Assembly: GCA_020832055.1 (NCBI GenBank)
Contig: JAFIFL010000005.1
Span: 1-44,588, forward strand
DNA from: Gammaproteobacteria bacterium
Lineage (GTDB): Bacteria > Pseudomonadota > Gammaproteobacteria > Pseudomonadales > Azotimanducaceae
DNA: 44,588 nucleotides
Direction: 5' to 3'
Part shown: one piece after another, positions 36,818 to 44,588 of the stretch
Position numbering within the stretch: position 1 is the first letter of the stretch
Layout: every line of letters begins with the position of its first letter
The notes under the pieces: model-generated
The model's database searches: none
What the model was told of the DNA's origin: nothing
The model's input: the letters and a program-made list of their open reading frames with translations, nothing else
Position numbers and translations under genes: made by a program

Positions 36818-36893
36818 TGGGGTGTCGCCAAGTTGGTAAGGCACCGGATTTTGATTCCGGCATTCGCAGGTTCGAGTCCTGCCACCCCAGCCA
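36818..36893 (+). tRNA. tRNA-Gln, anticodon TTG
   Basis: The acceptor arm pairs TGGGGTG (36818-36824) with CACCCCA (36883-36889), with discriminator G and encoded CCA (36891-36893). The anticodon stem CCGGA/TCCGG encloses the loop TTTTGAT, giving anticodon UUG, which reads CAA and so glutamine. The T-arm carries GTTCGAGTC. A tRNA-Gln before prs is a conserved gammaproteobacterial arrangement. Confidence 0.97.
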
Positions 36894-36903
36894 AATACAA
36901 TAC

Positions 36904-36950
36904 CCAGGCAGCAGCCCCTGGAGGGTGACGACCGCGGATCGGCGGTCGTC
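36904..36950 (+). promoter_or_regulatory. Two hairpins between tRNA-Gln and prs
   Basis: CCAGG (36904-36908) pairs with CCTGG (36917-36921), then GACGACCGC (36927-36935) pairs perfectly over 9 bp with GCGGTCGTC (36942-36950) around a 6-nt loop. No T-run follows. They could help separate the tRNA from the prs message, act as a weak terminator, or lie in the prs leader. Confidence 0.4.
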
Positions 36951-36978
36951 GGCCGGGTTGCTCGACGCCTGAACGGGG

Positions 36979-37962
36979 ATGCGGCTGTTGTCCAACCTGA
37001 TGATCTTTGCCGGAAGTTCCAACCGGCCGCTGGCGCAGCGCATCGTGGACAGGCTGCGGATGCCGCTGGGCAAGGCACAGGTCGGCCGCTTCAGCGATGG
37101 CGAGGTCGTGGTCGAGATTGACGAGAATGTCCGTGGCAAGGACGTTTTCATTCTGCAGTCGACCTGCGCACCCACCAATGACAACCTGCTTGAGCTCGTG
37201 ATCATGGCCGATGCCGTGAAGCGGGCTTCGGCAGCGCGGATCACTGCCGTCATACCCTATTACGGCTACGCGCGGCAGGATCGCCGGCCGCGCTCGGCGC
37301 GGGTTCCGATCAGCGCCAAGGTCGTGGCGGATGTGATTACCGTCGCGGGATTCCATCGGGTACTGACCGTGGACCTGCATGCGGATCAGATCCAGGGCTT
37401 CTTCAACATGCCCGTGGACAACGTCTATGGCTCGCCGGTGCTGGTGGCGGACGCCCTGGCGCGCAACTTTGTTACCGGCGGGGGTTCCGGCGGCGATTCC
37501 GGGGATATGGTCGTGGTGTCGCCCGACGTGGGCGGTGTGGTGCGGGCGCGGGCCATCGCCAAGCAGCTCGACGATGCCGATCTGGCGATCATCGACAAGC
37601 GTCGCCCGAAGGCCAATGAGGCCCAGGTGATGCACATCATCGGTGATGTCGCAGGACGACCCTGCGTGATCGTCGACGATATCGTCGATACCGCCGGTAC
37701 GTTGTGCAAGGCTGCGGAAGCCCTTAAGGACTGTGGCGCAACCCGCGTGGCTGCCTACTGCACGCACCCGGTGCTTTCAGGGGGTGCGGTGGAGCGTATC
37801 GAGCAGTCGGCGCTGGACGAGCTCGTGGTGACGGACACCATTGCCCTGCGGCCGGAGGCACAGGCCTGTTCGCGCATCCGTCAGCTCTCGCTGGATGAAC
37901 TGTTGGCAGAAGCCATCCGGAGGGTCAGCAACGAAGAATCCATCAGCGCCATGTTCCATTGA
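36979..37962 (+). CDS. prs: Ribose-phosphate pyrophosphokinase
   Basis: Prs makes PRPP from ribose-5-phosphate and ATP, feeding purine, pyrimidine, His, Trp and NAD synthesis. It has 327 residues (E. coli 315). [20 protein letters not shown], the catalytic flexible loop [20 protein letters not shown] and the PRPP-binding [18 protein letters not shown] are present. A Gly/Ser-rich insert ([10 protein letters not shown], near residue 173) precedes [10 protein letters not shown] and is longer than in E. coli. An in-frame ATG at 37000 is an alternative start; neither has a clear ribosome binding site. Confidence 0.96.
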   Translation: MRLLSNLMIFAGSSNRPLAQRIVDRLRMPLGKAQVGRFSDGEVVVEIDENVRGKDVFILQSTCAPTNDNLLELVIMADAVKRASAARITAVIPYYGYARQDRRPRSARVPISAKVVADVITVAGFHRVLTVDLHADQIQGFFNMPVDNVYGSPVLVADALARNFVTGGGSGGDSGDMVVVSPDVGGVVRARAIAKQLDDADLAIIDKRRPKANEAQVMHIIGDVAGRPCVIVDDIVDTAGTLCKAAEALKDCGATRVAAYCTHPVLSGGAVERIEQSALDELVVTDTIALRPEAQACSRIRQLSLDELLAEAIRRVSNEESISAMFH

Positions 37963-37970
37963 GGGCAGGG

Positions 37971-38041
37971 CGCTGATTTCTGGCATCACGAGCTGGTCGC
38001 AAGCGCGTGATGTCATCCATTGAAACGAGGAGAAATCAGCG
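37971..38041 (+). promoter_or_regulatory. Long hairpin masking the rplY ribosome binding site
   Basis: CGCTGATTTCT (37971-37981) is a perfect 11-bp complement of AGAAATCAGCG (38031-38041). The right arm ends on the base before the rplY ATG (38042) and covers the end of its AGGAG (38028-38032). Nested inside, GCATCACG (37983-37990) pairs with CGTGATGT (38006-38013) over 8 bp including one G-U, and GCT (37992-37994) can pair with AGC (38002-38004). Folding would hinder initiation at rplY. The left arm begins 9 nt after the prs stop. No T-run follows, so it is not a terminator. Confidence 0.6.
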
Positions 38042-38716
38042 ATGGCAGACAAGATCATGCTGTCGGCAGAGCCGCGCAGCGACGTAGGGAAGGGTGCGAG
38101 CCGCCGCCTGCGTCGACTTGCGGCGAAGGTGCCGGCGATCATTTACGGTGGGGGTCAGGATCCACGAATGATCACACTGCCTCACAAGGAACTGGTCAAG
38201 GCCATGGAGGCGGAAGCCTTCTATTCCCAGGTCCTCGAGCTCGAAGTCGGCGGTGAGAAGATTTCCACCATCGTCAAGGATGTCCAGCGGCACCCCTCCA
38301 AGCCGCAGGTGATGCACGTGGACTTCCAGCGCATCCGTGCGGATCAGGAGATCCACGTCAACATCCCGATCCACCTGCTCAACGAAGAGGACTGCAAGGG
38401 CGTACGGCTGGAGAACGGTCGCATTGCCCAGCAGATCACCGAAGTCGAAGTGGTCTGTTTGCCTGCAGCGCTGCCCGAGTACTTCGAGATCGATGTGGCC
38501 GACCTCGGTATCGGCGACACCGTCCATCTCTCCGATCTGGTCATGCCTGAGGGTGTGAGCCTGCCGCAGCTGGCGCTTGGTGAGGACCACGATCAGCCCA
38601 TTCTCAGTATCGAAGCCGCGCGCGTCATGGCCGAGGAAGGTGATGAGGATGTCGAGGGTGCAGCGGGTGAAGCGGAAGACGACGCTGACGAGTCGAAGCA
38701 CGAAGGCGACGACTGA
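38042..38716 (+). CDS. rplY: 50S ribosomal protein L25/general stress protein Ctc
   Basis: L25 binds 5S rRNA. The 224-residue product is the long Ctc/TL5 type: an N-terminal L25 domain (residues 1-95, with KGASRRLRRLAAKVPAIIYGG) and a C-terminal TL5 domain starting around VMHVDFQRIRADQEIHVNIP. The final 30 or so residues are acidic (EEGDEDVEGAAGEAEDDADE). E. coli has only the 94-residue N-terminal form. AGGAG lies 9 nt before the ATG but inside a strong hairpin. prs-rplY-pth-ychF is a conserved order. Confidence 0.95.
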   Translation: MADKIMLSAEPRSDVGKGASRRLRRLAAKVPAIIYGGGQDPRMITLPHKELVKAMEAEAFYSQVLELEVGGEKISTIVKDVQRHPSKPQVMHVDFQRIRADQEIHVNIPIHLLNEEDCKGVRLENGRIAQQITEVEVVCLPAALPEYFEIDVADLGIGDTVHLSDLVMPEGVSLPQLALGEDHDQPILSIEAARVMAEEGDEDVEGAAGEAEDDADESKHEGDD

Positions 38717-38731
38717 TCCCGGGCCCGTGTG

Positions 38732-39349
38732 ATGTCTGAAGCGGTACGGCTGATCGTCGGATTGGGCAATCCCGGCGCCGAATACGAAGGCAGCCGGCAC
38801 AATGCCGGCGCCGAGCTGGTCTCGGCGCTGGCCGCCGCCGGCGGCGAGACGTTGCGTGAGGAGAAGCGCTTCCGCGGACTCGCCGGCCGGATCAGTCTGG
38901 CCGGTGTCGATGTCCGATTGCTCATTCCGACCACGTTCATGAATCGCAGTGGTGATTCGGTATTGCCCTGTCTGGCGTTCTATCGCATACCGCCTGCGGC
39001 GATGCTCGTGGTGCACGACGAACTCGATCTCCCTCCCGGGGTGGCACGCCTGAAGCGTGGTGGCGGCCATGGCGGCAACAACGGACTGCGGGACATCATC
39101 CGGGCGCTCGGTGGCGATCAGGACTTCGGTCGTCTGCGCCTGGGCGTCGGGCATCCTGGTGACAAGGACCGGGTGGCGGGTTACCTGCTGACCCGGGCTC
39201 CTGTGAGCGAGCGGCGGCTGCTGGCCGATGCCATGGACGATGCCATGCCCATCCTGCCGCTGCTCGTGGCCGGTGAGTGGGAGCGCGCCATGACCGAACT
39301 GCACACGCGCAATCGCGCCGCCGAGCGGGCTGCAGAAAAAGGAAACTGA
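38732..39349 (+). CDS. pth: Peptidyl-tRNA hydrolase
   Basis: Pth releases peptides from peptidyl-tRNA that drops off ribosomes. ATG 38732 gives 205 residues (E. coli 194); an in-frame GTG lies one codon before. [20 protein letters not shown] holds the catalytic histidine. [20 protein letters not shown] and [15 protein letters not shown] hold the conserved Asn and Asp residues. The GTG of ychF follows 2 nt after the stop. Confidence 0.96.
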   Translation: MSEAVRLIVGLGNPGAEYEGSRHNAGAELVSALAAAGGETLREEKRFRGLAGRISLAGVDVRLLIPTTFMNRSGDSVLPCLAFYRIPPAAMLVVHDELDLPPGVARLKRGGGHGGNNGLRDIIRALGGDQDFGRLRLGVGHPGDKDRVAGYLLTRAPVSERRLLADAMDDAMPILPLLVAGEWERAMTELHTRNRAAERAAEKGN

Positions 39350-39351
39350 TT

Positions 39352-40461
<1,110 letters not shown>

Positions 40462-40526
40462 CGTCGTCAGGGGCTGGCTGGCAACGCGATGCCCGCCCGG
40501 CTCCCTCGACTATGTCAGGCGGAGCC

Positions 40527-40555
40527 TTGACACCCTGGCGTGGCGTGGCCAAAAT
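40527..40555 (+). promoter_or_regulatory. Promoter of tRNA-Met
   Basis: TTGACA at 40527-40532 is a perfect -35, followed after 17 bp by CAAAAT at 40550-40555 (4 of 6) and a GC-rich discriminator CCGCCCC. The start would be near 40562, about 30 nt before the tRNA. The layout matches the tRNA-Gln promoter at 36707-36735, including the C at the first -10 position. Confidence 0.7.
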
Positions 40556-40591
40556 CCGCCCCCGCCCGCTCATCCGGTCGATGATTCATCT

Positions 40592-40668
40592 GGCTACGTA
40601 GCTCAGCTGGTTAGAGCACGGCACTCATAATGCCGGGGTCCCCTGTTCAAATCAGGGCGTAGCCACCA
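40592..40668 (+). tRNA. tRNA-Met (elongator), anticodon CAT
   Basis: The acceptor arm pairs GGCTACG (40592-40598) with CGTAGCC (40658-40664), with discriminator A and encoded CCA (40666-40668). The D-arm is GCTCAGCTGGTTAGAGC. The anticodon stem CGGCA/TGCCG encloses CTCATAA, giving anticodon CAU. The first G-C pair excludes an initiator tRNA, and the GGCTACG arm matches E. coli elongator Met; an Ile2 tRNA with modified CAU is less likely. Confidence 0.94.
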
Positions 40669-41046
40669 ATTTCCTCTGCTTCACGCCTGCCCTGCGCCTC
40701 CCTCATGGGGTGGGGCGCCTGTCTCGGCGCCTCTTCCTGGCGCCTGCTGCGCGGCAATGGCTCCCTCGATGACCCTGCTCCTCCGTGCACCGATTCTGCG
40801 CCCGCGGTCCCGCGAGTGTATGCCTGTGAGGCATTGCCCCCGGCGCAGGGTGCTCCACCAGGGCGCGCGCGCGCCTCTGGCCGCCCAAGCTGGTGCGTCA
40901 TGGTGCCTCAGACGCCCCTTTTCGGCCGCTGCCGTCACGGAATTGAAGTGCTGGCCCGAAGTCTGCATGGGCCCTCCTGACCCGACCCGATGACGGGGGC
41001 GACATCCGAAGGTTGGGATTCTTTCAGCACAGCAGGGGTATCGACC
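40669..41046. other. 378-bp gap between tRNA-Met and the TonB receptor
   Basis: No convincing gene. GGCGCC occurs at 40714-40719, 40726-40731 and 40739-40744. The first two can fold into an 8-bp stem (40712-40719 with 40726-40733, one G-U) followed by TTCC, a possible weak tRNA terminator. Other structures are ATGCCT (40820-40825) with AGGCAT (40829-40834), and a 14-bp self-complementary alternating tract, GGCGCGCGCGCGCC, at 40862-40875. GGCCC (40953-40957) can pair with GGGCC (40969-40973). No clear promoter for the receptor is found. Confidence 0.5.
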
Positions 41047-44000
41047 ATGCAGATTCAAAACGGCCCCGGGCCGGTTCGTAAGCTGTCAGCGGCCATCGCG
41101 CTGGTGATGATGGCGCCGCTGGCGCCGGTGGCGCTTGCCCAGGGCGCCATGATTGAGGAAGTGGTGGTGACGGGGTCACGGATTGCCCGGGACCCGAACG
41201 CCACGTCCTCCAACCCGATTCAGAGCGTTGGCGCGGCGGATATTCGTCTGTCCGGCAGCGCGGAACCCACCGAGTACCTGCGCCAGCAGCCGGCGCTGCT
41301 CACCAGCCTTTCATCGGAGGCTTCGGCAGATTCCGGAGCCGTGGGTGGATCCTTCAGTCGCATCGGTCAGTCGGTGCTGGCTCTGCGTGGCATGGGTGCG
41401 GACCGTACCCTGGTGCTCGTGGACGGACGCCGCCACGTGGCTGGCGTCGACGGCAGCCAGTCGGTGGACATCGGCACCATTCCCAGTGCGCTCATCGATC
41501 GCGTCGAGACGCTGACGGGCGGTGCCTCCTCCATCTACGGCGCCGACGCCGTCACCGGTGTTGTGAACTTCATCCTGAAGGATGACTTCGAAGGTGTGGA
41601 CGTCAACGCCCAAATGAGCCAGAACGGCAGCGGCGATGGCCGTACCAGCACGCTTGGCTTGCTCGTGGGCCAGAATTTCGATGAAGGTCGCGGCAACTTC
41701 ACCATCGGCCTCGACGTCCTGAAGCGCAACAACACCCTCTTCGGCGATCGCGGCTTCTCCTCGGACAACCGCATTGCTGCTTCCCGGGACAATCCGGAGC
41801 GCCGCTTCCAGCAGGGAGACATCTCGCCGGCGGCCACACCGAACTTCGCGCAGTTTTACGCGGTGGATCAGGGGCGCTTCCCCATTGGTTTCAACATTTC
41901 CACTTCAGCCGATGGCTTCCTCGACGCCTATGAGGCGGAGTTCGGAGAGCGCCCTGACCTGACATCTGCGGAACTTGCACTGATCGAGCGCCGGGTCAAC
42001 TCGACCCCGCAGGTGATCACGCCCTTCCCGTCTTTCTCCATCGCCAACGATGCCGGCATCATCGCGCCCCGCAACTTCCTGCTCGACACCTTCGTCGATC
42101 TGGATGGCAACGGGACCCATGACTGCCTCGACTCCCATCAGGGTTTCAACAGTCTGCTGGAGCCCGGGTTCTCGACCTTCGGCCTGGCGGGCGGCTGCTG
42201 GACCTATGGCGACGACAACGTGCTGCGCCCCTACCAGGATGGGCAGATCACCTCCACGTTCAACTCCATCGGTGGTGATGGCCTGATCAGCCCGAACCGC
42301 AGTTACGCGACGCCTGATGAGCTGCGCTGGGCGCTGAATCTCACCGCCCGCTACGACCTCACCCAGCAGATGCGCGTGTTCGGCGAGGCCAAGTACGTGA
42401 GGCACCACACGGAATTCGGCGGTCCCGCCAACGGCTTCTACGATCTGCTCACGGTGAGCCCGGAGAATCCCTTCATTCCCGGCGAGCTGATGGAGGTGGC
42501 CCAGAACGCTGGTGGCCTTTTCATCACGCGTGACCCCACGGACCTCGGTCCCAACATCGACAAGAACACCCGTGAAACCATGCGCTTCGTGTTCGGTCTC
42601 GAGGGCGAACTGGACAATGGCATGTTCTATGAGGTCTCGGCGAACTACGGCCGTTTCGACCGCAAGTACCAGGACAGAAACGCGGTGATCCAGGACCGCT
42701 ACTTTGCCGCCATCGACGCCATTGCTGACCCGGTCACCGGTGAGCCGATCTGCCGCTCGGATGTGGACTTCGACACCCGTCCGCCCACAACGCGCTTCAA
42801 CATTCCGAACTTCCAGCCTGGTTTCTTCACCTTCAATCCCGGTGACGGCCAGTGTGTACCCATCAGCCTTTTCGGCCTGAATGCTTCCACTCCGGAAGCC
42901 GTCGATTTCGTGACCACCACGGCCACTGACCGCTTCCGCCTCGAACAACTGGTGTTCAGTGCTTCGCTGGCCGGCGAGCTGCCCTTCCTCGAGCTGCCGG
43001 CCGGACGCATCGGCTTTGCCGTCGGCGCGGAGTATCGGGACGAGAAGAGCAGGTCGAACTTCGATGACCTCAAGCTCGGTATTGTTCCGGTGGATACGCC
43101 GGATGCCTTGGCTGGTCAGCGGGTCATCGATCTGCCGAACTCTCAGAATCAGCTGCTGTTCAACGGCGCGAACATCTTCAACAGTTCCAGTTCCGGTTAC
43201 GATGTCTACGATTTCTTTGGCGAGCTGCGGATTCCGGTGCTGGTGGATCAGCCCTTCGCCAGAGAGCTGACTCTGGAGGCGTCCTATCGCTTCTCCGATT
43301 ACTCGACGGTGGGCACGACCCACACCTGGGCTTACGGTGGCGTCTGGTCCCCGGTGGATGACCTGCGCATCCGGGCAACCAGTTCCCGGGCCGTTCGGGC
43401 GCCGAACATCACCGAGTTGTTCTCGCCGCCGGAAGCTGCGGGTTTCAACCTCAACATCGAGCCCTGCACGCAGGCGCGGATTCAGGCCCTCATCGACGCC
43501 GGGGACCCCTCCGGTCCGATCCGGCAGGCGAACTGTGCGGCTCAGCTGGGTCCTGACTTCGTCAATCCGCTCTCTGCGGGTTTCAGTGGTTCGTCCCAGG
43601 GCAATGCGAATCTGGGTGAAGAGTCCGCCGATACCTGGACCGTTGGTTTCGTTGTGCAGCCACGCTTCATCGATGGTCTGACCCTGAGCTTGGATTACTG
43701 GAGCATCGAGATCGACGACGCCATCTCGACGATCTCGGGCGAGGACATTCTGGCGAATTGCTACGATTCGCCCAACTTCCCGGACAACCCGTTCTGCGCC
43801 CAGTTCGACCGCAACCCGGATCCGGCGTCCCCGCAGTTCCAGGGTCTGACCTTCCTGCGGGTGTCGCCTATCAACTTTGCTGCCATTGAGTCCTCAGGCG
43901 TCGACTTCGCGGTCAACTACCTGTTCGCCGCGCTGGGCGGTGATTTCAGCCTGCGCGTCAACGGCAGCTACGTGGAGAAGCTCGACTTCTTCCTGGATCC

Positions 44001-44361
44001 CTCTGACCCCTCGGTGGTGGATCCGCAGCTTGGCCAGATTCAGCGGCCGAAGTGGTCGGGCAATGCCAATCTGCGCTACCGCAATGGTCCCTGGGGCGTG
44101 GGCTGGACCACCAACTACCAGGACAAGCAGTTCCTGCGTGGGGTGCGGGCATCCAACGGTGCAGCGCTGTTTGGTGACACCGGTCGCGTCGGCGCCTTCA
44201 CCAGTCACGACGCGTCCTTCTCCTACGACTTCCAGAATGGCGGTCAGGTGTATGGCGGACTGCGCAATGTCTTCAACAAGGACCCCCATCCCACCGAACG
44301 GGCGTGGCCGGTCAGCTCCCTTGGTCGGACGTTCTTCCTTGGGGTGAACTACGCGATGTGA
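41047..44361 (+). CDS. TonB-dependent outer-membrane receptor
   Basis: The protein imports an unknown ligand across the outer membrane using TonB energy. ATG 41047, with AGGGG 8 nt upstream, gives 1104 residues. A signal peptide ends APVALAQ (cleavage near residue 31). A TonB-box-like stretch IEEVVVTGSRI follows at 36-46, then the plug (about 55-165: LRGMGADRTLVLVDGRR, ASSIYGADAVTGVVNFILK), then a large barrel. Several Cys-containing extracellular loops are suggested (for example CLDSHQGF to GGCWTYG). It ends NYAM, without the usual terminal aromatic residue. No transporter, regulator or hydrolase gene is nearby, so the substrate is unknown. Confidence 0.92.
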   Translation: MQIQNGPGPVRKLSAAIALVMMAPLAPVALAQGAMIEEVVVTGSRIARDPNATSSNPIQSVGAADIRLSGSAEPTEYLRQQPALLTSLSSEASADSGAVGGSFSRIGQSVLALRGMGADRTLVLVDGRRHVAGVDGSQSVDIGTIPSALIDRVETLTGGASSIYGADAVTGVVNFILKDDFEGVDVNAQMSQNGSGDGRTSTLGLLVGQNFDEGRGNFTIGLDVLKRNNTLFGDRGFSSDNRIAASRDNPERRFQQGDISPAATPNFAQFYAVDQGRFPIGFNISTSADGFLDAYEAEFGERPDLTSAELALIERRVNSTPQVITPFPSFSIANDAGIIAPRNFLLDTFVDLDGNGTHDCLDSHQGFNSLLEPGFSTFGLAGGCWTYGDDNVLRPYQDGQITSTFNSIGGDGLISPNRSYATPDELRWALNLTARYDLTQQMRVFGEAKYVRHHTEFGGPANGFYDLLTVSPENPFIPGELMEVAQNAGGLFITRDPTDLGPNIDKNTRETMRFVFGLEGELDNGMFYEVSANYGRFDRKYQDRNAVIQDRYFAAIDAIADPVTGEPICRSDVDFDTRPPTTRFNIPNFQPGFFTFNPGDGQCVPISLFGLNASTPEAVDFVTTTATDRFRLEQLVFSASLAGELPFLELPAGRIGFAVGAEYRDEKSRSNFDDLKLGIVPVDTPDALAGQRVIDLPNSQNQLLFNGANIFNSSSSGYDVYDFFGELRIPVLVDQPFARELTLEASYRFSDYSTVGTTHTWAYGGVWSPVDDLRIRATSSRAVRAPNITELFSPPEAAGFNLNIEPCTQARIQALIDAGDPSGPIRQANCAAQLGPDFVNPLSAGFSGSSQGNANLGEESADTWTVGFVVQPRFIDGLTLSLDYWSIEIDDAISTISGEDILANCYDSPNFPDNPFCAQFDRNPDPASPQFQGLTFLRVSPINFAAIESSGVDFAVNYLFAALGGDFSLRVNGSYVEKLDFFLDPSDPSVVDPQLGQIQRPKWSGNANLRYRNGPWGVGWTTNYQDKQFLRGVRASNGAALFGDTGRVGAFTSHDASFSYDFQNGGQVYGGLRNVFNKDPHPTERAWPVSSLGRTFFLGVNYAM

Positions 44362-44410
44362 AGCAGCAGGGACGAGGTTTGAAGCGGCATGGATGCCGCA
44401 ATCAGGTGCA

Positions 44411-44442
44411 GATGCCGCGGGAAGTCCCGCGGCATCTTTTTT
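44411..44442 (+). terminator. Strong intrinsic terminator after the TonB receptor
   Basis: GATGCCGCGGGA (44411-44422) and TCCCGCGGCATC (44425-44436) are perfect complements, forming at least an 11-bp stem with a 4-nt loop, followed by six T (44437-44442). It is the only textbook rho-independent terminator in the window. A smaller related palindrome, GCGGCAT (44384-44390) with ATGCCGC (44393-44399), lies just upstream and could compete for the same sequence. Confidence 0.9.
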
Positions 44443-44471
44443 GGGGCCCCGAAAAAGTGGCACACGCCGTT

Positions 44472-44505
44472 GTGGGAGAGCGCTATTTCGCGCAGCGAAA
44501 TGCGC
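44472..44505 (+). repeat. REP-like palindromic element
   Basis: A head GTGGGAG (44472-44478) is followed by an imperfect palindrome: GCGC (44480-44483) pairs with GCGC (44502-44505), and ATTTCG (44485-44490) pairs with CGAAAT (44496-44501), with one bulged T and the loop CGCAG. The GTGGGAG head plus hairpin resembles REP elements mobilised by RAYT transposases in Pseudomonas and Xanthomonas-like genomes. Only one copy is in the window. The remaining sequence to 44588 shows no gene. Confidence 0.5.
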
Positions 44506-44588
44506 CGATCTGGATGACGTTAGTCGAAGGCCGTGTCATCCGCTTTGGGACAGCGGTTCGAGATCGGCCCAATCGCTGTGCGATTAGG

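Noticed and set aside
36629-36928. 99-codon frame starting at the position expected for ispE
   Set aside because: It has no GHMP-kinase motif, runs through the tRNA-Gln gene and covers its promoter. A short PARLEL stretch is too little to call an ispE relic.
40681-41058. 125-codon minus-strand frame in the gap after tRNA-Met
   Set aside because: Arg/Gly/Ala-rich composition, no ribosome binding site, no domain, and overlap with the receptor start.
44393-44587. 64-codon frame at the right edge
   Set aside because: It spans the terminator and the REP-like hairpin and has no recognisable sequence.

Overview
The window is GC-rich and densely packed with housekeeping genes. Gene content and order point to a gammaproteobacterium with a Pseudomonas-like core arrangement: S10-spc-alpha ribosomal cluster; proA-nadD-rsfS-rlmH-mrdA-rodA-mltB-rlpA-dacA-lipB; hemA-prfA-prmC-moeB divergent from a TPR lipoprotein and lolB; tRNA-Gln-prs-rplY-pth-ychF. 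The 1104-residue TonB-dependent receptor at the right end is of a type common in oligotrophic and marine Gammaproteobacteria and in sphingomonads. I cannot name a genus from sequence alone.

Layout. (1) 1-14494, + strand: the tail of tuf, then the S10, spc and alpha operons (rpsJ to rplQ, with secY and rpoA). They are colinear with the E. coli order but have several unusually long, hairpin-rich spacers. (2) 14602-19920: uvrA (minus) divergent from ssb, a LON-substrate-binding-domain gene coupled to ssb, and a convergent DedA-family membrane protein gene. (3) 19990-30155, + strand: proline synthesis (proA), NAD synthesis (nadD), ribosome silencing and maturation (rsfS, rlmH), the elongation peptidoglycan machinery (mrdA, rodA, mltB, rlpA, dacA), a YbeD-like protein and lipB. 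(4) 30142-34136, minus strand: hemA-prfA-prmC-moeB, whose last gene overlaps the end of lipB. (5) 34169-36657: TPR lipoprotein gene and lolB. (6) 36707-40668: tRNA-Gln(UUG), prs, rplY, pth, ychF and tRNA-Met(CAU). Each tRNA follows a promoter with a perfect TTGACA, a 17-bp spacer and CA-A-AAT/CAGAAT-type -10. (7) 40669-44588: a 378-bp non-coding stretch, the TonB receptor, a strong intrinsic terminator and a REP-like palindrome.

Nothing here is a defence system, prophage, CRISPR array or biosynthetic cluster. The less ordinary signals are non-coding. A 71-nt imperfect hairpin has a right arm that ends on the base before the rplY start codon and overlaps its ribosome binding site. A 215-nt spacer between rpsJ and rplC contains a 13-bp stem that competes with a palindrome just before rplC. 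Perfect GC-rich hairpins lie in several ribosomal intercistronic gaps. Two genes expected from conserved synteny, ispE after lolB and lipA after lipB, are missing at their usual places.
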